A stretch of DNA of 64,000 bases from Brevundimonas sp. 357 (GCF_003938605.1 NZ_RHWX01000001.1:282668-346667); one strand, 5' to 3'. Shown: positions 45,911 to 54,108, counted from the first letter of the stretch. Notes: a model not told the origin generated them from the sequence alone. Program-made: numbers and translations.

Positions 45911-46609
45911 ATGACGCCGCCGATCCGCCGCGTCTGGGTCACGCGCGCCGAGCCGGGCGCCGCCCGCACGGCGGACCGACTGACGGCGCTGGGCTTCACC
46001 CCGATCGTCGCGCCCCTGCTGACCTTGGCGCTCCTGCCCGGCGCCCTCGACGCCGCGCCTGACCCGGCCGCCGTCGCCGCCGTCGCCCTGACCAGTCCCA
46101 ACGGCGTCGAGGCCTTCGCCCCCCTGATCCCGCGCTTTCGCGACCACCCCGTCTTCGCCGTCGGCGACGCCACGGCCGAAGCCGCCCGGGCCGCCGGCTT
46201 CGGCGACGTCCGCTCAGCCGCCGGCGACATCCACGCCCTGGCCCGCCTGATCGCCGCCGAAGCTCCGCCCGGCCCCCTGCTGGCCCCCGGCGCGCGCGAA
46301 CCGGCGGGCGACCTGCCCGCCCTGCTGCCCGACCACCCGGTCCAGCGCCTGCCCGTCTACGCCGCCTTCGAGACCCACACGCCCGCGCCCGAACTTTTCG
46401 ACGCGGTCATGCTCCACTCCCCCCGCGCCGCCCGCGCGCTGGCCTCCGACCTGCCTCGCGCCGCCTCATCCGGCCGCATCGCCATCTGCATCTCCGAAGC
46501 CGCCGCCGGCCCCTTGCGTCCCTTCGATTTCGTCGAAATCCGCACCGCCATCACACCAGACGAACCGGGGATGCTATCGGCTCTTGGCAAGCCTGCCGCT
46601 CCCGTATAA
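45911..46609 (+). CDS. hemD: Uroporphyrinogen-III synthase
   Basis: Closes and inverts ring D to give uroporphyrinogen III. The 232-residue protein is divergent, as is usual for HemD, but shows RRVWVTRAEPGAARTADRL, VALTSPNGVEAF, FAVGDATAEAARAAGF and the late VMLHSPRAARAL, with the expected two-lobed pattern. The position directly after hemC settles the assignment. It is the last chromosomal gene before the tRNA-Thr. Confidence 0.9.
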   Translation: MTPPIRRVWVTRAEPGAARTADRLTALGFTPIVAPLLTLALLPGALDAAPDPAAVAAVALTSPNGVEAFAPLIPRFRDHPVFAVGDATAEAARAAGFGDVRSAAGDIHALARLIAAEAPPGPLLAPGAREPAGDLPALLPDHPVQRLPVYAAFETHTPAPELFDAVMLHSPRAARALASDLPRAASSGRIAICISEAAAGPLRPFDFVEIRTAITPDEPGMLSALGKPAAPV

Positions 46610-46656
46610 AGAGCCCTCCTCGCTCGTTCACGCCTTCGCGCGCGAACGACGCCGGG

Positions 46657-46732
46657 GCCGCTTTAGCTCAGCTGGTAGAGCACCTCATTCGTAATGAGGG
46701 GGTCAGGTGTTCGAGTCACCTAAGCGGCACCA
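46657..46732 (+). tRNA. tRNA-Thr(CGT), integration site of the island
   Basis: A full 76-base cloverleaf: acceptor GCCGCTT/AAGCGGC with discriminator A and encoded CCA, D arm GCTC-AGCTGGTAGA-GC, anticodon stem CCTCA/TGAGG with loop TTCGTAA (anticodon CGT, reading ACG), and T arm AGGTG-TTCGAGT-CACCT. The last 45 bases (from 46688) were supplied by the integrated element; the displaced chromosomal 3' half remains at 62890-62934. Confidence 0.97.
46688..46704 (+). other. attL core (left direct repeat)
   Basis: TTCGTAATGAGGGGGTC, inside the tRNA-Thr gene. Weaker similarity to the right end continues for about 110 bases (TAGCTTTGACGCCCGGC, GCTTCCGCTTGGGA). Confidence 0.88.
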
Positions 46733-46908
46733 CCTTTCCACACCATTACTAGCTTTGACGCCCGGCTGGGATAAGCCGGAAAGTGCTTCCGCTTGGGAAC
46801 TGTTTGGGTAACCAGTGGGACGTCTATCGCGCTAGTGCATGGGTAAGTTAGCGCAAATAAGCTGTTGACGACGCACTGGGGACGACCGACCTTCGAACGG
46901 GGGTTGGT

Positions 46909-47274
46909 ATGCGGAAGCCAGGTTTAATCAGAGCGGTCTACGCTGAGCTTCGAACGATGCTCGGTGATACGCACGCCTCCGGCGACCTTCTTAAGATGGC
47001 CAGCCTGCTGGTTAGTGCGTATCAAGACCCCTTCGACGAGATGGCGGAGTTTGGCGTCGCATATGATGGGCGTTCGTTCTCTTCGCTTCCTGTCGACGAA
47101 GCTATGGGCGACGGGGGGTGGCGTATCCTTTACTTCGAGTCGAAGCGGCATGTTTCATGGCGCGACCTAAGAGACCCGGTGATAGTTTCTCGTCTTACGG
47201 AAATCCTGAACCGCAAGCTTGGGCCGGAATGGCAGCACCACGATTGGATAGGAAATGGCCTCTCTCCCCAGTAA
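46909..47274 (+). CDS. Unknown protein, 121 aa, first gene of the helicase operon
   Basis: MRKPGLIRAVYAELRTMLGD opens a 121-residue soluble protein. The middle has FDEMAEFGVAYDGRSFSSLP and GGWRILYFESKRHVSWRDL; the end is LTEILNRKLGPEWQHHDWIG. I do not recognise it. The aromatic-rich second half suggests a small globular alpha/beta protein. It overlaps the next gene by 20 bases, so it belongs to a three-gene operon ending in the HNH-helicase. It is the first gene inside the left end of the island. Confidence 0.7.
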   Translation: MRKPGLIRAVYAELRTMLGDTHASGDLLKMASLLVSAYQDPFDEMAEFGVAYDGRSFSSLPVDEAMGDGGWRILYFESKRHVSWRDLRDPVIVSRLTEILNRKLGPEWQHHDWIGNGLSPQ

Positions 47275-47530
47275 CAGCAGCGTTGTTGCCGCCAAAGAGC
47301 ATCTACTCAGCGGCAACCCGCTGACACGGATGGAAGCCCTAGTGCTTTTCGGCTGCTCGAACCTCCCGGAGGTCATCTTTGAGCTGAAGCGGGACGGCTA
47401 TCATGTGACAAAGAAGAATGTTGCGTACGCGGCAGCAATGGCCCGGATCAATCAACACGCGGTGTTGAAGCCCCCCGCCAACCTTCCAATCCGCGAGATC
47501 ACGTTCACGGAGTATCGGGTCAGCCAGTGA
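47255..47530 (+). CDS. Small winged-helix-like protein, 91 aa
   Basis: The stretch HLLSGNPLTRMEALVLFGCS followed by NLPEVIFELKRDGYHV resembles the short helix-turn-helix domain often found in phage and island proteins (gene dosage or replication related), where a recognition helix sits in the LFG...L..VI.ELK region. The C-terminus AAMARINQHAVLKPPANLPI is unassigned. It overlaps the HNH-helicase start by 4 bases (GTGA). It may regulate or assist the helicase, but the role is inferred from position only. Confidence 0.65.
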   Translation: MASLPSNSSVVAAKEHLLSGNPLTRMEALVLFGCSNLPEVIFELKRDGYHVTKKNVAYAAAMARINQHAVLKPPANLPIREITFTEYRVSQ

Positions 47531-49377
47531 GAAGGCTTTTCTCCGCCCGTCAGCGACTGATCCTAGCCCTGGTGAGCGGGGGACGCTGTGCTGAATGCGG
47601 CATCAAGCTCAGGCGGGATTTCCACGCAGACCACCGCATTGCCTTTTCGGCCGGTGGTCCAACGATCCTCAGCAATGGGCAGGCTTTATGCGCGCCCTGC
47701 AATCTTAAAAAGGGAGCGCGACCAATGAGACTCAGGCCATGGCAACAGCTGGCTCTTCAGAAGGCCATGCAATGGCTAGTGGAGAGGGGCGAAGACAAGC
47801 ACTTCCTCATCAACGCTGCGCCGGGTGCTGGCAAAACGATCGCAGCCTGCACGATCGCCAAAAACCTGATTGAAGGCGGGCATATCGATCGCGTTGTTGT
47901 CATCGCGCCGCGCGTTGAAGTGGTCAGACAGTGGTCCCGAGACTTCAAGCAAGTGACCGGCCGCTTCATGGGCAAGGTCACAGGCGCAGGCGAGGACATC
48001 GAGATCGACGTGTGCGCGACTTGGGCAGCGGTGCAAGGTCTACAGGATGGCTTCCAAGCCGTGTGCCGCAACGCGCGAGTGCTGGTGATCTGTGACGAGC
48101 ACCATCACGCCGCTGTCAAGGCGGCTTGGGGCGACGGAGCGGATACGGCTTTCGCTGATGCTCGCTATGTCCTGGTTCTTACCGGCACCCCCATCCGCTC
48201 AGACGGCAAGAAGTCTGTGTGGATGGCGTATGACGATAATGGACGTATCGACCACCCCGAGGCCGGAACCTACACGCTGAGCTATGGAGAAGCTGTCGAT
48301 CTGCAATATTGTCGACCGGCTACATTTCACCGTCATGAAGGTCACTTCACCGTGGATCTCGACGATGGAGAGAAAGTTCATGTGTCCAGTCAATCAGAGG
48401 CGGAATTAACTCCAACCCTCAAGCGCATTCCCGGGCTGCAAAGGGCACTGAATTTCTACAAGTTAGCCTGCAGTCCGCAGTATGAGGCAGACAAGGCAAC
48501 TCCACGAGAGGACGGCTACCAAGGCACGATGGTTCAGTGGGCCATTGAGAAGTTGGACGACCTCCGCCTCCGAATGGCAAATGCGGGCGGCTTGGTTATC
48601 GCACCAACTATCCCGATGGCAGAATATATGGCTCTGCTGATCGAGAAAATGGATGGCGAAAAGCCATCGATCGTTCACAGCCAACTTCAGAACGCTGAAA
48701 ACCGTATTGACGCGTTTCGCCACACCGACAAGCGCTGGATTGTCTCAGTCGGAATGATCTCCGAAGGCGTTGACATTCCCCGCCTACGCGTCCTGATTTA
48801 CTTACCTTCGGCGCTGACAGAACTCGCTTTTCGGCAGGCAGTTGGTCGGGTCGTTAGAACGACCGGCCAAGAGGACGATACTCGAGCATACGTCGTCATG
48901 CCCTCCTTTGACACTCTCGAAGGCTACGCTCGTCGAATTGAAGCCGAGATGTCCCCGAGCGCTAGGGAAGACAGCGGGCCGCCCAAAACGAAGAAATGTC
49001 CGATTTGCACGACGGAGAGCGCTCTCTCGTCCAAGTTCTGTGACGTGTGCGGACATGAGTTTGAGGAGCGCGCGCCACGCTTTAAACAATGCGACAAATG
49101 CGATGCGCTGAACCCCATGAGCGCCAAAACGTGCCAAGAGTGCGGAGCGTCGTTTACCCAAGACTTCGTTCTGACGCTTGATGAGGCGTTGAGAACGGGG
49201 ACGATTGTCAGAGGGATGGACGTTGACGAAACCGAAACTCAGGAGGGCGAAGCCATTGCTGAGGATGTCCGGCGCGTTGTCATGGCTTCGGGTGATGAAA
49301 AGCTGGTCAACATGATCAAACAGCTCCCTGAGGAGAGCTGGGGACGGCTCAAGCGGCTCTTCGATGAGGCTGGCTAG
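47527..49377 (+). CDS. HNH nuclease-SF2 helicase-zinc ribbon fusion protein
   Basis: A 616-residue fusion. Residues ~15-65 are an HNH domain: CAECGIKL, HADHRIAFSAGG, then LCAPCNLKKG (His and four Cys). Residues ~70-470 are a superfamily 2 helicase/translocase: Walker A APGAGKT near 97-103, VVVIAPRVEVVRQW (Ia), CDEHHH (motif II, DEAH-like), LTGTPIRSDG (III), IVSVGMISEGVDIPRLRVLI (V) and FRQAVGRVVRTTG (VI). Residues ~490-550 hold two zinc ribbons (CPIC/CDVCG and CDKC/CQECG). The start is GTG at 47527. Nuclease plus translocase in one chain suggests DNA restriction; the stop shares CTAG with the convergent methyltransferase stop. Confidence 0.85.
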   Translation: MRRLFSARQRLILALVSGGRCAECGIKLRRDFHADHRIAFSAGGPTILSNGQALCAPCNLKKGARPMRLRPWQQLALQKAMQWLVERGEDKHFLINAAPGAGKTIAACTIAKNLIEGGHIDRVVVIAPRVEVVRQWSRDFKQVTGRFMGKVTGAGEDIEIDVCATWAAVQGLQDGFQAVCRNARVLVICDEHHHAAVKAAWGDGADTAFADARYVLVLTGTPIRSDGKKSVWMAYDDNGRIDHPEAGTYTLSYGEAVDLQYCRPATFHRHEGHFTVDLDDGEKVHVSSQSEAELTPTLKRIPGLQRALNFYKLACSPQYEADKATPREDGYQGTMVQWAIEKLDDLRLRMANAGGLVIAPTIPMAEYMALLIEKMDGEKPSIVHSQLQNAENRIDAFRHTDKRWIVSVGMISEGVDIPRLRVLIYLPSALTELAFRQAVGRVVRTTGQEDDTRAYVVMPSFDTLEGYARRIEAEMSPSAREDSGPPKTKKCPICTTESALSSKFCDVCGHEFEERAPRFKQCDKCDALNPMSAKTCQECGASFTQDFVLTLDEALRTGTIVRGMDVDETETQEGEAIAEDVRRVVMASGDEKLVNMIKQLPEESWGRLKRLFDEAG

Positions 49378-51029
49378 CCCCCCGCCATAGCACGCAGCGC
49401 ATTGATCGCGCGGGGACGAGCTTGGGAGGAGGAAAGTTCACCGTTCACAACCCCTCCCACAATCGCCCCGGCCAAGATGCGACGGGACAATCGTTGAAGT
49501 TTGGGCAGACCTGGAAGACTTTGGGCATCATCACCAGCTTCGGACCTAAGAAGGTGAGCTAAAGCCAGCGTTGCCTGCTTCTCGGAAAGGCCGTCGAGTT
49601 CGTTGGCGAGCATGTCCGCGTAAAGGCCGAGTTGATCCAACAAGTCAAAAGGACGGGTGCCGCCCGGCCGCGCTCTCGTCCAGACATCTTGTAGCCGTTT
49701 CACGTCAGCCTTTCGAACCGCTCGACGGAGGCCTTCGATTGGGGCCGCCAGTTGGGTCAGTATTTTTGGGGGAAGCGTGCACATCACGGCTTCCAGGCAG
49801 CCGCCTCCTAAGGAGAGAACCTTGATGTCTTTAGAGTGTCCAAAATAGAAGGCGACATGCCAATCTGGGCAGGTGTCGCCTCGCTTGTTCGCCAACTCAA
49901 ACCGAACGCCACTTTTGAAATTGAGTGTGGGAATGCTGAAGCGGAACGTTCGATCGGCCGGATATCGTTTGCCAGCGAGATCGACCCTGGTGACGGGCGG
50001 CCGTTCGTCGGTCGGGCTGAACAAGCCTATTACCTCACACGGGTCTGGGAGGTCTTCGAGCGTAGTGCCTAGGCAGGCATTACCTACGTAGTAGGCAAAA
50101 AGCGGCGGCACAGCGTTGCCAATCATCGTCGCTTTGCGGCCGTGGGAAGAGCCGAAAAACTGGAATGTGATAGGGAACCCCTGCAGCGAAGCGCGTTCGC
50201 GCAGAGTAAGTCGACGATACGCCCCGTCGGTCTCGGGAGCGGCGATCACCACACTCTCCCGAGAAACACGTGTGCACGTGGCAGTAATGGTTCGTACGCT
50301 CCGATCAAGAGGATCGGGAAAACGCATCGCATTGTAGACTGTATGAGTCGTTTTGGCGGCGCGGTTAACCCGCTCCTCCTCCGCGTCGAGAACCGGTTCG
50401 ATCACGTGATCGACGAGCTCAGCGCGCGCCAATTTTATCCCATAGATTGGATCATGGACCACCTCGCCCGACAGCGCCGCGACGGTCTCTCCAAGTGTCC
50501 GCTGGTTTAGATTAGCCCGATAACTTTCAAGCAAGGCAAAGTCGAAATCCCCGGCAAGACAACGCTTTCTTCGCTGCGGCAACCCCCATTCTTCCATGTT
50601 GACGACATGAATCGACGGAGCGAGATAGGCGAACTTCGCGAGTTGACCACCTTCTCTCAGTTCACGACGGAGCACATCCGCGACGCGAGGAACATTCTCC
50701 ATTACCCACTGCTTGGGCTTAACGTGCTCAACAATCTCGAAGAAGCGGTGGATGTCCTTCAGGCCGTCCGCGATATCACCGCCTCCACCTCGATTCGCAT
50801 AAGAAAACTGCGTGCAGGGAGGACTGCCCACAACAAGGTCGATACCCCTCGGCAAGTCCTCAAGGCGCATGGTCCGGATATCCGCCTTGATGGCGTCATG
50901 CCGGTTGTTCTTTCGGTTTGTCTCATTGGCTGGCTCAAATCGCTCGTATGAGGCAACCACCTCGATACCCGATAGCGCCAGCCCCAAGGACCAGCCACCT
51001 ACACCTGAATACAAATCGATCGCGCGCAT
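49374..51029 (-). CDS. DNA (cytosine-5-)-methyltransferase with a C-terminal extension
   Basis: A 551-residue C5-methyltransferase. Motif I is DLYSGVGGWSLGL, motif IV VVGSPPCTQFS with the catalytic Cys at residue 72, motif VI VMENVPRV, motif VIII PQRRKRC, motif IX LRERASLQGFP and motif X IGNAVPP. The target-recognition part between VIII and IX is short (~110 residues). After motif X comes an unassigned ~200-residue extension (from LEDLPDPCEVIGLFSP to the end). The start at 51029 puts motif I at the N-terminus; a frame to 51140 is possible. It is downstream of the DUF6119-like gene. Confidence 0.9.
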   Translation of the reverse strand: MRAIDLYSGVGGWSLGLALSGIEVVASYERFEPANETNRKNNRHDAIKADIRTMRLEDLPRGIDLVVGSPPCTQFSYANRGGGGDIADGLKDIHRFFEIVEHVKPKQWVMENVPRVADVLRRELREGGQLAKFAYLAPSIHVVNMEEWGLPQRRKRCLAGDFDFALLESYRANLNQRTLGETVAALSGEVVHDPIYGIKLARAELVDHVIEPVLDAEEERVNRAAKTTHTVYNAMRFPDPLDRSVRTITATCTRVSRESVVIAAPETDGAYRRLTLRERASLQGFPITFQFFGSSHGRKATMIGNAVPPLFAYYVGNACLGTTLEDLPDPCEVIGLFSPTDERPPVTRVDLAGKRYPADRTFRFSIPTLNFKSGVRFELANKRGDTCPDWHVAFYFGHSKDIKVLSLGGGCLEAVMCTLPPKILTQLAAPIEGLRRAVRKADVKRLQDVWTRARPGGTRPFDLLDQLGLYADMLANELDGLSEKQATLALAHLLRSEAGDDAQSLPGLPKLQRLSRRILAGAIVGGVVNGELSSSQARPRAINALRAMAGG

Positions 51030-51196
51030 CAGCAAACCCTCTGGTTGAGGGGAGACTGCAGGATCTAGGCCACAAAGGGAAGATCTAGGCGACACTTTCT
51101 TGGCGGCGGCACGAGCAGGCGGCACCCGTTTTCGCTCCACCTTTGGAGACGAAACCCTGCGGCGTCCCTAGCCGAGCGCCCTGTTCGTCTGTGCCG

Positions 51197-52867
51197 TCAC
51201 TGCTTGGCGATGAGATGCACTTCCACCACGTAGCCCATTAGTTGAATGCGGCTCGCCGCTGCCCGAAGGCTGACTTTACTGAAGAACGGCAGGCCGAGCG
51301 TCTTGGACCGCTGGTATGGGTGGCGCATAACCCCATAGATCACCTTGTAGTCGCTGGGGGTTGGCTTCGATCTTCCGTCCGGCAGCAGCCGCTCAAAACC
51401 CGCCTTCCCTGCTGCTTTCTGTCGTTTGATGGCCGCGTGGCGCATCGATTTCCGAAACACCTCATCGCGGACGAAATTCTCGGCGGAAACTACGCCTTGG
51501 CTCCAAAGATGGCTTATCGGGGCAGATCCGTGCCCATCTTTCAGGTGGATGAATTCCTTCCTCCGGGACAAGAAATCGCAGGGCTCCAAGTTCGCACCCG
51601 CAGCTCCAGACGGAGACGCCCTTACCTTGTCGAGGTTGAGCAGGTCGGCGTCCTTATCAAGTTCGGCAATCAGCTCCTGCTCATTGGTCGAGCCGGTTGA
51701 CGCTAGCAATGGCACAGCGGAAAGAAGTGCTTGGTAATCTTTCTCTACATCCGAGAAAAACTTATCCTCAATACAATACCACTCTCCCGAAAAAAGGACA
51801 TATGTATTCTCCTTGTGACTCACTTCATAAACGAAGCAGTCATATACACGGCGACGCCTCTTCTTGTCACCCCGACCATCAACGACAACACGAACCTCAT
51901 GGCTGGCCTTCAGGTCGGCCATCCCCGACACTTCGGCTGGTCGTCCGGCCTTAAACTCCATTATGTAGTCTTCAATGGCAAGTTCACCGAAGCTTGATTT
52001 TGCTCCCGATCTTAGACCCGCGCCGAAATAACCAAAATCTCGCCCTTCCTCAGGATCAATGACTTCAGGAAGCGTCATATGAAGGTCAGAAGGCTGATCT
52101 TTGATCAGGCGCTGTACTTCCGCAAAAACCAGATCGTCTAGCTCGGCGAGTAGCAATCTATCTCGAACCGGCACTATCTGATCGATGAATGCGTAGTCCT
52201 TTTGATAATCGGTCGCATTGAATAGCTGCAGAGCTTTCTTACATTTATTCTGTATATCCTTGGCGGACAGCTTGCTTGTGAGATACAGCGCATCCTTGCC
52301 CGCAAGCGAGCTGGCGAAGGTCGTGTCGGTCGGAATGCCACCAGCTAAGCGCAGCAGGTCGTTCTGATAATCGATGCCGAAACCTTGAAGATCGGATTTT
52401 CGGCTCGCCTGGATGCGCTTTTGAAGTGTCGTCGAATCCAATGTCGCCACGTCGAGATTCCGCAGGGCGTCGCGCGCTACACAGTTGAGGGTCACGCGTA
52501 GTCCGAAGTTGCGGACGAACGCGTCGGGGTCGAGCGCCAAATGACCGCCGCCGAATGCCAGCGCGAAGGTTCGTGCTCGCTTGTCATCGCCATCCGGCGA
52601 CACGTCGAGAAACAGGACGGACGAGCAACTTTTGTTTTCCAGCTTGATGGAGCCCTCGGCACTGAACTGGTTGACAACGGTCAGCCAGCCTGGGGCGGAG
52701 CCCGGAGTTTGCCCTGTAAAAAGACGCCCAGACTTGGCCGGAACCTCTTTTATCTCGCTCGTCCCTCTAACCGCGTCATCAACGCTTTTGTCGTCCCGCA
52801 GCAAACGAACCGACAACGTCATGGTTGCTGGTTCATCGCCGCCCTTAGCCTTCTTTCTCTCCGCCAC
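51197..52867 (-). CDS. TIGR04141/DUF6119-like sporadically distributed protein
   Basis: A 556-residue protein. The start TMTLSVRLLRDDKSVDDAVR, the middle FALAFGGGHLALDP and FVRNFGLRVTLNCV, and YVLFSGEWYCIEDKFFSDVE fit what I know of the TIGR04141 (DUF6119) family, which occurs patchily in island settings and has no known activity. The C-terminal EFIHLKDGHGSAPISHLWSQ GVVSAENFV and FFSKVSLRAAASRIQ regions also match the general pattern. It is first in a unit with the methyltransferase (168-base gap) and follows the XRE genes, so a role in the same defence unit is inferred. Confidence 0.6.
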   Translation of the reverse strand: MAERKKAKGGDEPATMTLSVRLLRDDKSVDDAVRGTSEIKEVPAKSGRLFTGQTPGSAPGWLTVVNQFSAEGSIKLENKSCSSVLFLDVSPDGDDKRARTFALAFGGGHLALDPDAFVRNFGLRVTLNCVARDALRNLDVATLDSTTLQKRIQASRKSDLQGFGIDYQNDLLRLAGGIPTDTTFASSLAGKDALYLTSKLSAKDIQNKCKKALQLFNATDYQKDYAFIDQIVPVRDRLLLAELDDLVFAEVQRLIKDQPSDLHMTLPEVIDPEEGRDFGYFGAGLRSGAKSSFGELAIEDYIMEFKAGRPAEVSGMADLKASHEVRVVVDGRGDKKRRRRVYDCFVYEVSHKENTYVLFSGEWYCIEDKFFSDVEKDYQALLSAVPLLASTGSTNEQELIAELDKDADLLNLDKVRASPSGAAGANLEPCDFLSRRKEFIHLKDGHGSAPISHLWSQGVVSAENFVRDEVFRKSMRHAAIKRQKAAGKAGFERLLPDGRSKPTPSDYKVIYGVMRHPYQRSKTLGLPFFSKVSLRAAASRIQLMGYVVEVHLIAKQ

Positions 52868-52933
52868 ACCCGCCCTCCCCGACGCGGCCCCTGCAACATT
52901 ACCCTAGATTGCTTGCCTCATTTGAGTGACTAC

Positions 52934-52949
52934 CCTTTAAGCGTAAAGG
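52934..52949. promoter_or_regulatory. Inverted repeat upstream of the DUF6119-like gene
   Basis: CCTTTA and TAAAGG flank AGCG, 67-82 bases before the ATG at 52867 on the minus strand. This position suits an operator or a promoter-proximal hairpin. The 52868-53047 gap holds no gene. Confidence 0.4.
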
Positions 52950-53047
52950 TTGCGCAAAGATTTTGGAACACGAACGAACGCCGAGTTTACGGGTAAAATC
53001 TCAAGGTCTGGGGTCAATAAACGTCCGGAAGATCGCTCGTCGAGATC

Positions 53048-53280
53048 TTAACTTACAAACTTCCGCAGCAGCTCTGCTGGGTCGTGGCCAAGCGCCTTAG
53101 CAAGTTCACAAAACTCGATCACGTCTAAGCGGCGCTCACCGCGCTCCACCTTCGACACGAAGCTCTGTGGCTTCCCAGCCTCTCCGCGAGTTCGACCTGT
53201 GTGATCTCGGCCGCCTTCCGCACCGATGCGATGAATGCGATGAGTTCCTGATGCCGCTGAATGAAAATCGATGACGGCAA
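53048..53280 (-). pseudogene. XRE-type controller gene with a 1-base frameshift
   Basis: Two frames together make one XRE protein similar to its neighbour. The first (LPSSIFIQRHQELIAFIASV then RKAAEITQVELAERLG) runs from a TTG at 53280; the second (KPQSFVSKVERGERRLDVIE then FCELAKALGHDPAELL) runs to 53048. They join where GGCTGGGAAGCCACAG should have one more base (near 53178). The neighbour reads RVGKDQSFVSIIERGQRRVD at this point. The total length (233 bases) is one short of a whole number of codons. It is either an inactive copy, a sequencing error or a programmed shift. Confidence 0.75.
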
Positions 53281-53334
53281 CGCGCGCAAACCGCACCATC
53301 TTATTTGAATGATCAGCAAGACGGCGGAAGGCGA

Positions 53335-53592
53335 CTATATCCTCAACGTCCTCGACAGCCTTCTCGTCACCCGTTCGAATAGCTGGGTTGGTTCGGCGTC
53401 CATGGCCCTGGCCAGCGCCACGAACTCCAGCACGTCCACCCGTCGCTGACCACGTTCGATGATGGATACGAAGGACTGATCCTTCCCCACCCGCGCGGCC
53501 AACTCGGCCTGCGTAAGCCCCGACGTCCGACGCGCTTCCACGAGCACCGCGACAAGGTGCCGATGATCGCCGCCGAAGATCGTCTTAGGCAT
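53335..53592 (-). CDS. XRE-family regulator resembling a restriction-modification controller
   Basis: An 85-residue protein that is almost only a helix-turn-helix: LVAVLVEARRTSGLTQAELA, ARVGKDQSFVSIIERGQRRV, and DVLEFVALARAMDAEPTQLF. Its size and sequence type resemble C (controller) proteins of restriction-modification systems, which activate or delay the restriction genes. It starts the minus-strand unit leading to the frameshifted copy, the DUF6119-like gene and the methyltransferase. Palindromes at 53627-53683 upstream are candidate operators. Confidence 0.85.
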   Translation of the reverse strand: MPKTIFGGDHRHLVAVLVEARRTSGLTQAELAARVGKDQSFVSIIERGQRRVDVLEFVALARAMDAEPTQLFERVTRRLSRTLRI

Positions 53593-53626
53593 CGAATGAG
53601 CCGCCGAGTCTAAACCGGCAACTCAC

Positions 53627-53683
53627 CTATATGGAAAATCTGCTTATGCGATTTTTCCCTTTTTGGTATGGAATGTTTCCATA
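53627..53683. promoter_or_regulatory. Candidate C-box type operator
   Basis: TATGGAA-TGT-TTCCATA (53667-53683) is a perfect inverted repeat, and a second half-site TATATGGAAA lies at 53627. They are 35-91 bases upstream of the XRE start (53592) and ahead of the divergent lipoprotein genes. Spaced symmetric sites of this kind are typical of C-protein operators. Confidence 0.55.
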
Positions 53684-53796
53684 TTCGGCGAACACAATTC
53701 CCCCGCGCCACAACTCCGGAGACCAACCGGCGCAGCACCACCATCGGGTGGCTATGACCCCCAAAAACATCAATCGAACAGAGACAACATCACCTC

Positions 53797-54108
53797 ATGA
53801 AAAGCATCTATCCCATCGTCACTGCCTCATCACTTGCCCTGTTTTTGGCATCCTGTGATCGCCCGGCCGAGGCCGCCAGAGCTCCTACACAGGCCGAGGA
53901 AATCGCGGAATTCTGCAACCAGGTCGCTGCCGATTTCACCGCCAATCCGTCCGCGCCCACCGGCATGTTTATGGGCAGGGTTCAGCAGAAGATTCTTGAG
54001 AAAGAATGGGACCCAAACACCGTTGCCACCGCCTGCTCCGAAGCCCTTCGTCGCAAGAGGGAATTCATTCAGCAACACGCGCAGCCCCTACAAAAGGGTA
54101 GCCAATGA
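53797..54108 (+). CDS. Small lipoprotein, 103 aa
   Basis: MKSIYPIVTASSLALFLASC gives a signal peptide with a lipobox (FLASC, cleavage before Cys 20). The mature part is helical and charged (EEIAEFCNQVAADFTANPSA, EALRRKREFIQQHAQPLQ). No known domain. Its stop overlaps the next lipoprotein start (ATGA), so the two are coexpressed. Unusually for an island it faces away from the defence unit and shares its regulatory region. Confidence 0.8.
   Translation: MKSIYPIVTASSLALFLASCDRPAEAARAPTQAEEIAEFCNQVAADFTANPSAPTGMFMGRVQQKILEKEWDPNTVATACSEALRRKREFIQQHAQPLQKGSQ

Noticed and set aside
46621..46655. Hairpin-like TCGTTC...GAACGA before the tRNA as a terminator of hemD
   Set aside because: It has no T-run and could be promoter-proximal sequence of the tRNA; too weak to annotate.
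53125..53319. Separate 64-aa protein from the upstream frame of the broken XRE gene
   Set aside because: It is only the first half of the frameshifted paralogue; after the shift it turns into Arg/Trp-rich text.
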